Assembly (NCBI GenBank): GCA_002403075.1
Contig: DHHB01000073.1
Span: 1 to 10,906, forward strand
Reading direction: 5' to 3'
Length of the DNA: 10,906 bases
Source of the DNA: a bacterium UBP1_UBA4783
GTDB lineage: Bacteria; Krumholzibacteriota; Krumholzibacteriia; Krumholzibacteriales; Krumholzibacteriaceae
Shown here: positions 1-7,322 of the stretch, piece after piece
Layout: every line of letters starts with the position of its first letter
Numbering within the stretch: the first letter of the stretch is position 1
Notes under the pieces: model-generated
What the model was told of the DNA's origin: nothing
Databases searched by the model: none
The model's input: only the letters and a program-made list of their open reading frames with translations
Translations under genes and position numbers: made by a program

Positions 1-1510
<1,510 letters not shown>

Positions 1511-1549
1511 TGTGTCCGCCCGGATCGACGCCGGGCACCTCACCTCCGC
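1511..1549 (-). promoter_or_regulatory. rny translation initiation region with hairpin between SD and start
   Basis: A strong purine tract, GGAGGTGAGG at 1547-1538, lies too far (27 nt) from the rny ATG for normal use. Between them is a 6-bp hairpin: GCCCGG at 1536-1531, a 7-nt loop, and CCGGGC at 1523-1518. If it folds, GAGG is brought to an effective 8 nt from the ATG. The only alternative SD is the weak GGCGGA at about 1520-1515. The sequence is seen directly; the folded-spacer idea is inference. Confidence 0.45.
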
Positions 1550-1639
1550 GCATGTAAAGCGTGGCCGTGCGCTGCATGGTTACGCGTTGAAAGATCGTGC
1601 CTTGGGATTCGACTCGGGAGATGCCGGGGAGGCTATTAG

Positions 1640-1827
1640 AAATTCCCCACGCTGTGCCGTGTGGCGAAGCAGCCTTTGAAGCCCTTCCGGTAAGGTGGAT
1701 GTCCGCACGACCGTTTCTGCGATCCCGGCGTCGCCGGGCACGGCATCGACGGCCGAATATAAGACTTCCGGGCTAAAGGTGTTGGCTCAATAATTCACTT
1801 CTCCATCACGTACACGGTAGGGAATTC
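1640..1827 (-). ncRNA. ssrS: 6S RNA
   Basis: 6S RNA mimics an open promoter and sequesters the housekeeping RNA polymerase holoenzyme. The call rests on several independent signs. A closing stem pairs AATTCCC (1826-1820) with GGGAATT (1647-1641), and CCGTGT (1817-1812) with ACACGG (1662-1657). A TTGAGCC element (1790-1784) lies about 39 nt from the 5' end, where E. coli 6S has CUGAGCC. The 3' side carries CACCTT (1697-1692) followed by AAGGGCTTCAAAGG, closely like the E. coli CACCUUGAACC...GGUUCAAGGG element and at nearly the same distance from the 3' end. The distal rod is a long hairpin: CGGCCGT (1755-1749) with ACGGTCG (1714-1708), capped by CCCGGC-GAC-GCCGGG (1738-1724). The length, about 187 nt, is usual for the family. 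A position just after zapA is the classic location of this gene. The ends are approximate, and I see no clear promoter or terminator of its own. Confidence 0.82.
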
Positions 1828-1897
1828 GCGAGTGCATTCTCGTTTCGCTGCCTTTTTTCCCCGCATGTCGCTTCGCCAACACCCCAGCGGGGAGAAA
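1828..1897 (-). other. zapA-6S spacer complementary to 6S RNA 3' arm
   Basis: These 70 nt follow the zapA stop codon and encode nothing evident. On the minus strand they contain CCCCGCTGGGG and then GGCGAAGC (1877-1870). GGCGAAGC is perfectly complementary to GCTTCGCC (1670-1663) inside the 6S 3' arm. The pairing continues imperfectly through GTGT/ACAC, CGCTG/CAGCG and CCC/GGG, about 20 pairs in total. It would exclude the normal 6S closing stem, so it may matter in a zapA-6S read-through precursor. A GGGGAAAAAAGG tract lies at about 1862-1851. No convincing promoter is seen. Confidence 0.4.
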
Positions 1898-2194
1898 TCA
1901 CCGTTCTACGTCGATCTCGCTGTCCAGAAGCTCGCCCAGCCGCGCGGCTTTTCCCTCGAACTCGGCCCGAACGCGATCCAGTTCCTCGCGCTCCTGGTAG
2001 AGCTCGTCCGTGATATTGAGAGCAGCCAATATGGCGATGCGCGATTGCGACATAATGCCGCTCGAATGGGCTATTTCCCTCATCTTCTTGTCGACATACC
2101 CAGCTATCTTCTGTATATACTGGGGGTTGCCGACTCCCTTTATCTTGTACTCCTGACCAAAAATTTCCACTTTTTCAGTGCTCTTTTCGGTCAT
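1898..2194 (-). CDS. zapA: Cell division protein ZapA
   Basis: ZapA binds FtsZ and cross-links protofilaments at the division ring. The product is 98 residues, a normal length for the family. The N-terminal globular part reads VEIFGQEYKIKG (about residues 9-20), then QYIQKIAGYVDKKMREIA (25-42), a typical ZapA signature. The rest (about 47-98) is a charged helix with LNITDELYQEREELDRV, the dimerising coiled coil. ATG at 2194 is preceded by GGGGAAGG at suitable spacing. The gene follows the ZapB-like gene by 75 nt and precedes 6S RNA, its usual neighbour. The base composition is much lower in GC than the flanking genes, with AUA isoleucine codons, for example twice around residues 27-30. The identification is secure. 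Confidence 0.93.
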   Translation of the reverse strand: MTEKSTEKVEIFGQEYKIKGVGNPQYIQKIAGYVDKKMREIAHSSGIMSQSRIAILAALNITDELYQEREELDRVRAEFEGKAARLGELLDSEIDVER

Positions 2195-2269
2195 GCGGCA
2201 ACCTTCCCCGATCGACCTACAACGGATTCGCCCTCCCCGCCCTTCTATCCGCCTCCGGAGCCGGCGCGC

Positions 2270-2554
2270 TCAGATGTCAAGCTTATCCAGCTTCGCCAGC
2301 ATCTCCTCGACTTTACCTTTAATCTCCTCTCTCGTTTTTTCGAAATCTCCGGTGCGTTGCCTTTCGGCCCGCACGTTTTCGATTTCCGTTAACAACTCCT
2401 CGTTTCTAATATACAACGATTCGATTTTTTCTTTCAACTCTTTATTGCCGCGCTCGAGGGCCGCTTTTTCGGCCTTGAGCCGGGCGATGTGCTCGGCGGC
2501 CTTGTTTATCTTCTCCTCGAGGGCGTCCAGGTTGATGATCCCGGTGTTGGCCAT
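2270..2554 (-). CDS. Small coiled-coil protein, ZapB-like cell division factor
   Basis: The 94-residue product is almost entirely predicted helix: from about residue 8 on it is a run of Leu/Ile heptads with dense Lys/Glu, with no membrane segment, signal peptide or catalytic motif. Proteins of this size and type, encoded next to zapA, are usually annotated ZapB; ZapB bridges the Z-ring via ZapA to the chromosome terminus protein in E. coli. Here the assignment rests on the coiled coil and the neighbour, not on a diagnostic motif, so I leave the symbol empty. ATG at 2554 lies 14 nt after the pheT stop and has a strong GAGGAGGAGG in front, so it is probably cotranscribed with pheT. GC is low: the row 2401-2460 is 24/60. 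Any other short coiled-coil protein remains possible. Confidence 0.75.
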   Translation of the reverse strand: MANTGIINLDALEEKINKAAEHIARLKAEKAALERGNKELKEKIESLYIRNEELLTEIENVRAERQRTGDFEKTREEIKGKVEEMLAKLDKLDI

Positions 2555-2568
2555 GCCCGCCTCCTCCT

Positions 2569-4962
2569 CTATTCCGTCCGCAGGACCGCGCCGAATTCGC
2601 GATGGAGCGCGGCGAGTATCCTCTGCACTTCACGATCGACCGCCATGCCGTCGAGCGTCCCGTCGGGGGATCGGAAACTCAGCCTGAACGTGAAGCTCCG
2701 TTTCCCCTCGCCGAGATGCCCGCCACGATAGTAATCGAAAACCCGCAGCGAATCAAGGAAATGCGCCTCGCCGGCGATCGCTTCCCGGATATCGTAGAAC
2801 CGGACGCGGTCGTCCACGACGATGCACAGGTCGCGTTTGACGGCCGGATAGGGGCTCACGGGGCTCATAACGGGCCACTGCGCCCCGGCCGGCAGCTCAT
2901 CGACGAGGATGTCGAAGCAGTACACGGGTCCCTCGACGTCGAATGCTTCGAGCACGGGCCGCGCGACGACGAAGGCCTCGGCGAACGGTTTCCCGCCGCG
3001 GAACCACCTGACGCCCCGCCCCGAGGCGCCGGAGGTCTCCGACACCGAAACGCTTCCGCAGAGCCCGAACCGTTCGAACAGCGTCTCGACCTCTCCCTTC
3101 GCGTCGAAGAAATCGCACTCCCGCTGCGGCTGCATCCACTGGAGCGGATCGGCCTGCCGGGAGAGGATCGCCGTGCAGCGCAGGTCCTCGCGCGGGAGCC
3201 CGGCTCCGCCCGGAGCCGGGATGAACACCTTGCCGATCTCGAAGATCCGTATCTCCTCCGCCTCGGCGGGGGTGTTCCGCCGAAGCACGTCGAGCAGCCC
3301 CGGCACGAGGCTCGTCCTCATCGCCGACTGCGCCTCGGTGAGCGGATTGGCGATCCGCACGCAGCGTGACCGCTCGTCGGCGTCGTCCCAGCGCATCTTG
3401 CCGGGCGAGGCGGGATCCATGAAGGAGCTCGTGATCGCCTCCGCGAATCCCCGCGCGACGAGATGTCCCGCGACGAGCTCGCTGCGCCGGTCCTCGGGAG
3501 AGGGGATCGAGAAGGTGCCGCACCGGATCGTCTCGTCCCGCCCGATATTGTCGTATCCGTAGACGCGGGCCGTCTCCTCGATGAGATCGACCTCCTCGAC
3601 GAGATCGCGCCGGAATGTCGGCACGGAAACCGCGAGCGCGTCGGGGCCGGTCCGCGACGGGAGCGACAGGCGATCGAGGAGGGCCGCGATATCGTCGGCG
3701 GCGAGCTGCGTTCCCATGACCCTGTTCGTCTGCGCGACGCGCAGCGCCACCGTTCGACTTTCGAGCGCCCCCCGGTCGTGCACGTATTCGGCGGTGCGAG
3801 CGTCCGGGACGCCCGCTTTCATCTCCGCGATGAGGCCGCAGACCCTGGCCGCCGCTGCGGCCATGACGCCGATGTCCGCCTCGCGCTCGAACCGGTAGCT
3901 CGCCTCCGTGTCGAGAAAGAGCTGCCGGCGGGCCTTGCGGACGAGGCGGGGCTCGAACATCGCGCTCTCGATGACGAGGCGCTTCGTCTCCGGCCGGACT
4001 TCCGCGTCGCGGCCCCCCATGACCCCCGCGACGGCGACCGCGTGTTCCGCGTCGGCGATGACGAGTATGGAGGGATCGAGCTCGCGCTCGACCCCGTCGA
4101 GCGTGACGATCCGCTCCCCCTTCCGCGCGCGCCGCACGACGATGGCGTCGCCCGCGAGGGCGTCGCGGTCGAACGCGTGTATCGGCTGCCCGAGCTCGAG
4201 GAGAACGAAGTTCGTGACGTCGACGACGTTGTTGATGGGGCTCTGGCCGACCGCTCGAAGAAGCTTCTGCATCCACACGGGAGACGGACCGACGGCGACG
4301 CCGTCGACGAAAGCCGCCGTATACCGCGGACAATCCGCGCCGCTCTCTATCTCGAGCCGGAACTCCGCCCCCCCGTCGAGGGGAGCGAGGGCCGGCGGAC
4401 GCAGCTCCCGCCGGTACAGCGCGGCGATCTCGCGCGCGATCCCGAGGTGGGACAGGAGATCGGGGCGGTTCGGCGTTATCTCGATATCGAGCACGTAATC
4501 GGTCTGACCGAGCCGCCCGTCGAGGCTCGCCCCGGGCGAATCGTCGAAATCGAGCACGAGGATGCCGCCGCCGTCCTCGCCGACGCCGAGCTCCGTGCTC
4601 GAGCAGATCATCCCTTCGGAGAGCTGGCCGCGGATCTTGGACCGCTTGATGCGAAGCCCACCCGCGAGCACGGCCCCCTCGACGGCGACCGCGACGCGCT
4701 GGCCCGCGCGGACGTTCGGCGCTCCGCACACGATCGAGAGCGGCCGCCCGCGCCCCGCGTCGACCGAGCAGAGGCTCAGCCGGTCCGCTCCGGGATGCTT
4801 GCCGCATTCGAGCACCGTGCCGAACACGACCCCCGAGTACGACGGGGCGAGCGACTCGATCGACTCGACGTTGAGGCCGAACATCGTGAGGTCGTGCGCG
4901 AGCGTGTCCGGATGCTCCGCGACGTCGACGTAGCGCTTGAGCCAGTTGAGACTCGCCTTCAC
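2569..4962 (-). CDS. pheT: Phenylalanine--tRNA ligase beta subunit
   Basis: This is the large subunit of the cytosolic (alpha-beta)2 synthetase that charges tRNA-Phe; beta carries tRNA contacts and editing of misacylated Tyr. The 797 residues match the usual ~795. Domains seen: an N-terminal MKASLNWLKRYV start, an EMAP-type OB-fold tRNA-binding domain (about 42-150), the B3/B4 editing region (about 200-390), B5 (about 400-475, ending near EEVDLIEETARVYGYDNI), a catalytic-like core, and a C-terminal FDX-ACB anticodon-binding domain (about 702-797, beginning SPYPAVKRDLCIVVDD). The start is GTG at 4962, inside a GTGA overlap with the pheS stop and 7 nt behind GGAGGT. The open frame extends further upstream, but that part is antisense-like readthrough of the pheS region and lacks family similarity. 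The ZapB-like gene follows after 14 nt. Confidence 0.97.
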   Translation of the reverse strand: MKASLNWLKRYVDVAEHPDTLAHDLTMFGLNVESIESLAPSYSGVVFGTVLECGKHPGADRLSLCSVDAGRGRPLSIVCGAPNVRAGQRVAVAVEGAVLAGGLRIKRSKIRGQLSEGMICSSTELGVGEDGGGILVLDFDDSPGASLDGRLGQTDYVLDIEITPNRPDLLSHLGIAREIAALYRRELRPPALAPLDGGAEFRLEIESGADCPRYTAAFVDGVAVGPSPVWMQKLLRAVGQSPINNVVDVTNFVLLELGQPIHAFDRDALAGDAIVVRRARKGERIVTLDGVERELDPSILVIADAEHAVAVAGVMGGRDAEVRPETKRLVIESAMFEPRLVRKARRQLFLDTEASYRFEREADIGVMAAAAARVCGLIAEMKAGVPDARTAEYVHDRGALESRTVALRVAQTNRVMGTQLAADDIAALLDRLSLPSRTGPDALAVSVPTFRRDLVEEVDLIEETARVYGYDNIGRDETIRCGTFSIPSPEDRRSELVAGHLVARGFAEAITSSFMDPASPGKMRWDDADERSRCVRIANPLTEAQSAMRTSLVPGLLDVLRRNTPAEAEEIRIFEIGKVFIPAPGGAGLPREDLRCTAILSRQADPLQWMQPQRECDFFDAKGEVETLFERFGLCGSVSVSETSGASGRGVRWFRGGKPFAEAFVVARPVLEAFDVEGPVYCFDILVDELPAGAQWPVMSPVSPYPAVKRDLCIVVDDRVRFYDIREAIAGEAHFLDSLRVFDYYRGGHLGEGKRSFTFRLSFRSPDGTLDGMAVDREVQRILAALHREFGAVLRTE

Positions 4963-6017
4963 CGCGCCACCTCCGGCGCCGCTTCGCTCCAGAACTGACC
5001 GAGGAACCGCAGGTCGTTGCCGAGAAGCCTCCGGATGTCGTCGATGCCGTATTTCAGCATCGCGGTGCGCTCGATCCCGATGCCGAAGGCGAAACCGGTA
5101 TAGGCGTCCGGATCGTACCCCGCGTACCGGAACACGTGGGGATGGACCATCCCGGCGCCCATGATTTCGATCCAGCCCGTCCTGCCGCAGATCGCGCACC
5201 CCGAGCCGCCGCACGAGAAGCACGACATATCCACCTCCGCGCTCGGCTCCGTGAACGGGAAGAAATGCGGCCGGAAACGGACCTTCGCGTCGGCGCCGAA
5301 GAACGACCGCGCGAAGAAGGCGATGTCGTTCCGCAGATCGGCGAGCGATACGTTCCGGTCGACGTAGAGACCTTCCATCTGGAGGAACTCGGCCGCGTGG
5401 CTGGGATCGGGGGTCTCGTTGCGGTAGACGCGGCCGGGGACGATGATCCGTATCGGGGGCCGGTGCCGCTCCATGTACCTCACCTGCACCGGCGAGGTCT
5501 GCGTCCGGAGGAGTATGTCGCGGTTGACGTAGAACGTGTCCTGCAGGTCCCGCGAGGGGTGGTCGACGGGGAAATTGAGCGCTTCGAAGTTGTAGTAATC
5601 GAGCTCGACGTCGGGGCCCTCCGCGAGCGAGTACCCCATGCCGAAGAAGATCGCCTTCATCTCGCTCACGACGCGGCGCAGCACGTGCGTGCCGCCCGCG
5701 GTGGCGCGGCGCCCGGGAAGGGTCGCGTCGCCCGAGAAATGGTCCTCCTCGGCGCCGTTCGCGCCGAGCGCGCTCCGGCGGCTCTCGAACAGCCCCTCGA
5801 TCTCACTCTTGAGGTCGTTGATGGTCTCGCCGAAGGCGGGACGCTCTTCCAGCGGAAGCTCGCCGATCGAGCGCAGGAGCGCCGTGATCTCGCCCTTGCG
5901 CCCGAGAAAGCGCACGCGCGCCTCCTCGAGCGCCGCGAGATCGCCGGCCTCCGCGAAGGCGCGCGCGGCGCTGCGAGCAACCTCCCGCACCCCGTCGCGA
6001 TCGGCCGGTCCGCTCAT
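4959..6017 (-). CDS. pheS: Phenylalanine--tRNA ligase alpha subunit
   Basis: This is the catalytic class II subunit of PheRS. The 352 residues include an N-terminal helical coiled-coil arm (about 8-85) that contacts tRNA, then the catalytic core (about 110-345). Class II motif 2 is seen as PGRVYRNETPDPSHAAEFLQ (194-213) with QMEG following, and motif 3 as GFAFGIGIERTAML (308-321). A310 falls in the amino-acid pocket segment where E. coli has A294. Cysteines at 266, 269, 274 and 277 form CxxC-x4-CxxC before WIEIMGAGMVHP; this insertion is found in many bacterial PheS proteins but not in E. coli. ATG at 6017 overlaps the rplT stop as ATGA, with AAGGA upstream, which suggests translational coupling. 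The downstream overlap with pheT is GTGA, which would help keep the subunits in balance. Confidence 0.98.
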   Translation of the reverse strand: MSGPADRDGVREVARSAARAFAEAGDLAALEEARVRFLGRKGEITALLRSIGELPLEERPAFGETINDLKSEIEGLFESRRSALGANGAEEDHFSGDATLPGRRATAGGTHVLRRVVSEMKAIFFGMGYSLAEGPDVELDYYNFEALNFPVDHPSRDLQDTFYVNRDILLRTQTSPVQVRYMERHRPPIRIIVPGRVYRNETPDPSHAAEFLQMEGLYVDRNVSLADLRNDIAFFARSFFGADAKVRFRPHFFPFTEPSAEVDMSCFSCGGSGCAICGRTGWIEIMGAGMVHPHVFRYAGYDPDAYTGFAFGIGIERTAMLKYGIDDIRRLLGNDLRFLGQFWSEAAPEVAR

Positions 6018-6370
6018 GAGCGTTTTTCCTTGGCGATCTCGGCGAGCCGCGCGAACCCCGCGGCGTCGTTCACGGCGAGCTCGGCGAGCAGCTTCCGGTC
6101 GATCTCGATATTCGACTTGCGCAGCCCTTCGATGAAGCGGTTGTAGCTCAGGCCGTTGAGTCTCGCCGCCGCGTTGATCCTCGTGATCCAGAGACGGCGG
6201 AAGTCCCGCTTGCGGACGCGCCGGTCGCGATACGAATAGATGAGCGCCCGGTTGACCGCTTCGCGGGCGATGCGATGCAGCTTGCTGCGGCTGCCGAAGT
6301 AGCCCTTCGCCTTCTTGAGAATCTTCTTGGTGCGTCCGTGCGAGGGCACCCCGTGTGTAGTTCTCGGCAT
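6014..6370 (-). CDS. rplT: 50S ribosomal protein L20
   Basis: L20 is needed early in assembly of the large ribosomal subunit, where it binds 23S rRNA. In many bacteria it also represses its own operon by binding the mRNA leader. The 118 residues match the family. The basic N-terminal tail holds KKILKKAKGYFGSRSKLHR (about 15-33), and the core has YRDRRVRKRDFRRLWITRIN (47-66) followed by AAARLNGLSYN, the L20 signature region. The extreme N-terminus (TTHGVPSHGRT) is less basic than in E. coli, and GYFG replaces the common GYRG. ATG at 6370 has AGGAGG nine nt upstream. A perfect 18-nt palindrome abuts that SD. Its stop codon overlaps the pheS start. Confidence 0.98.
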   Translation of the reverse strand: MPRTTHGVPSHGRTKKILKKAKGYFGSRSKLHRIAREAVNRALIYSYRDRRVRKRDFRRLWITRINAAARLNGLSYNRFIEGLRKSNIEIDRKLLAELAVNDAAGFARLAEIAKEKRS

Positions 6371-6385
6371 ACGTCGTTTCCTCCT

Positions 6386-6403
6386 GCGGCCGCGCGCGGC
6401 CGC
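6386..6403 (-). repeat. 18-nt perfect palindrome abutting the rplT Shine-Dalgarno
   Basis: The sequence GCGGCCGCGCGCGGCCGC is its own reverse complement and directly touches the AGGAGG of rplT (6385-6380). In the mRNA it can form a GC-only hairpin of about 7 bp. It lies in the 60-nt rpmI-rplT spacer. It could tune rplT translation or processing, or be only a by-product of GC-rich sequence. No U-tract follows, so it is not a standard terminator. Confidence 0.6.
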
Positions 6404-6430
6404 GCCAGCGTGAATACCTCGTCGGGCGCC

Positions 6431-6625
6431 CTACATGGCGAGCATGCGTTTGACGCGCCGTGCGTCGCTCCCGGCCACCGTCGTTCCGCGGCGGAGCTTG
6501 CGTTTGCGCTTGGTCGTTTTCTTCGTGAGTATGTGGCTCGCGTACGCTTTCGTCCGCTTGACCTTGCCGGTCCCCGTGACGCGGAAGCGCTTGCGCGCCG
6601 CGCGGTTGCTCTTCAGTTTCGGCAT
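6431..6625 (-). CDS. rpmI: 50S ribosomal protein L35
   Basis: L35 is a small, very basic protein of the large ribosomal subunit. The 64-residue product begins MPKLKSNRAARKRFRVTGTG, the hallmark L35 N-terminus (usually MPKMKT). It continues with GKVKRTKAYASHILTKKT, and ends RRVKRMLAM, close to the family's usual ending. The length is standard. ATG at 6625 comes 8 nt after the infC stop; the best SD, AAAGGAAG, lies rather far upstream (about 14 nt) and overlaps the infC end, so translation is probably coupled to infC. The spacer to rplT is 60 nt. The infC-rpmI-rplT order is nearly universal in bacteria and supports the call. Confidence 0.97.
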   Translation of the reverse strand: MPKLKSNRAARKRFRVTGTGKVKRTKAYASHILTKKTTKRKRKLRRGTTVAGSDARRVKRMLAM

Positions 6626-6633
6626 GCTGCGTT

Positions 6634-7173
6634 TCAGCTTCCTTTCTTCTCGGACCGCGGACCCAGGATGAGCGACAGCATGCGCCCGACCTGCACCGCG
6701 TCCTTCTCGATGACGGCGATATTGGAGAACGAGTTCACGACGCGGTCGAGGAGCTTGCGGCCCATGTCGAGGTGCTCCATCTCGCGCCCGCGGAACACGA
6801 CCGTGATCTTCACCTTGTCCTTCTCGTTCAGGAACTTCTCGGCGTTCCGCATCTTGAACTGGAGATCGTGCTCCTCGATCTTCGGGCGGATCTTGATCTC
6901 CTTGAGCTGCGCCGTGTGCTGCTTGCGCTTCGACTCGCGCGCCTTCTTGCTCTGCTCGTACTTGAACTTGCCGAAATCCATGATCTTGCAGACGGGCGGG
7001 CGCGAGGTCGGCGAGATCTCGACGAGATCGAGCCCGAGCTCGTCCGCCATGCGGAGCGCCTCCGGCGTCTGGAGGACGCCCAGCTGTTTCCCCTCGGGGT
7101 CGATGACGCGGATCTCGGGAATCCGGATCTGCTCGTTCACTCGAACCCGCTTCTCTCGTTCCCTTTCCTTGAT
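6634..7173 (-). CDS. infC: Translation initiation factor IF-3, AUC start
   Basis: IF-3 binds the 30S subunit, blocks early 50S joining, and rejects non-canonical start codons and wrong initiator tRNA. Starting at ATC 7173, the protein is 179 residues (E. coli 180). The N-domain is RVNEQIRIPEIRVID...VEISPTSRPPVCKIMDFGKF (about 10-70), then a basic linker helix rich in K and R (about 71-90), and a C-domain with KEIKIRPKIEEHD, KVKITVVFRGREMEH and a final SLILGPR. I choose ATC because a perfect AGGAGG (7186-7181) sits 7 nt before it, it is in frame, and known infC genes use AUU or AUC. The next candidate, GTG at 7140, has no good SD and would remove the 11-residue basic start. A rare start implies negative autoregulation by IF-3, known in E. 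coli and inferred here. Confidence 0.95.
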   Translation of the reverse strand: MKEREREKRVRVNEQIRIPEIRVIDPEGKQLGVLQTPEALRMADELGLDLVEISPTSRPPVCKIMDFGKFKYEQSKKARESKRKQHTAQLKEIKIRPKIEEHDLQFKMRNAEKFLNEKDKVKITVVFRGREMEHLDMGRKLLDRVVNSFSNIAVIEKDAVQVGRMLSLILGPRSEKKGS

Positions 7174-7186
7174 ATCGCCACCTCCT
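7174..7186 (-). promoter_or_regulatory. Ribosome binding site setting the AUC start of infC
   Basis: AGGAGG at 7186-7181 is followed by the 7-nt spacer TGGCGAT and then ATC. This is the best SD near the gene and determines the start. No ATG, GTG or TTG stands at a suitable distance in any frame that would yield IF-3. Confidence 0.85.
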
Positions 7187-7198
7187 GCCTGTACGAAC

Positions 7199-7322
7199 GA
7201 AACGGGCGGGTAGAAGCTCCACCCGCCCGTTTCAAACGGTCGACGATGAAACCCTACCGATACATTGAAGATCGTAAGGTGAGGGGCTCGCCGGCCCCTG
7301 CTTGCCGTTTCGATTTTCGGCC
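7199..7322 (-). promoter_or_regulatory. thrS-infC intergenic leader with two hairpins
   Basis: The 149-nt gap between the thrS stop and the infC AUC holds two stem-loops on the transcript. The first is AGGGGC (7299-7294), a 6-nt loop, and GCCCCT (7287-7282). The second is stronger: a perfect 13-bp stem, 7233-7221 with 7211-7199, loop GGAGCTTCT, ending 12 nt before the infC SD. Behind it is only TTTCGTTCGT, a poor U-tract, so it may act as an attenuator, weak terminator or translational control element. Such leaders are where L20 or IF-3 control acts in other bacteria; no L20 site can be proven by eye. No promoter stands out. Confidence 0.6.

Noticed and set aside
1840..1897. CCCCGC...GCGGGG hairpin with A-run after zapA as a terminator
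   Set aside because: On the transcribed minus strand the run is AAAAAA, not U, so it cannot be a terminator for zapA. There are no convergent genes on the plus strand.
3463..4998. Plus-strand open frame of 511 codons opposite pheT
   Set aside because: Shadow of pheT; the composition is typical of GC-rich antisense and no domain can be recognised.
4963..5223. Upstream extension of pheT by 87 codons
   Set aside because: It overlaps pheS out of frame and is Arg-rich without similarity. The GTG at 4962 has an SD and a GTGA overlap.
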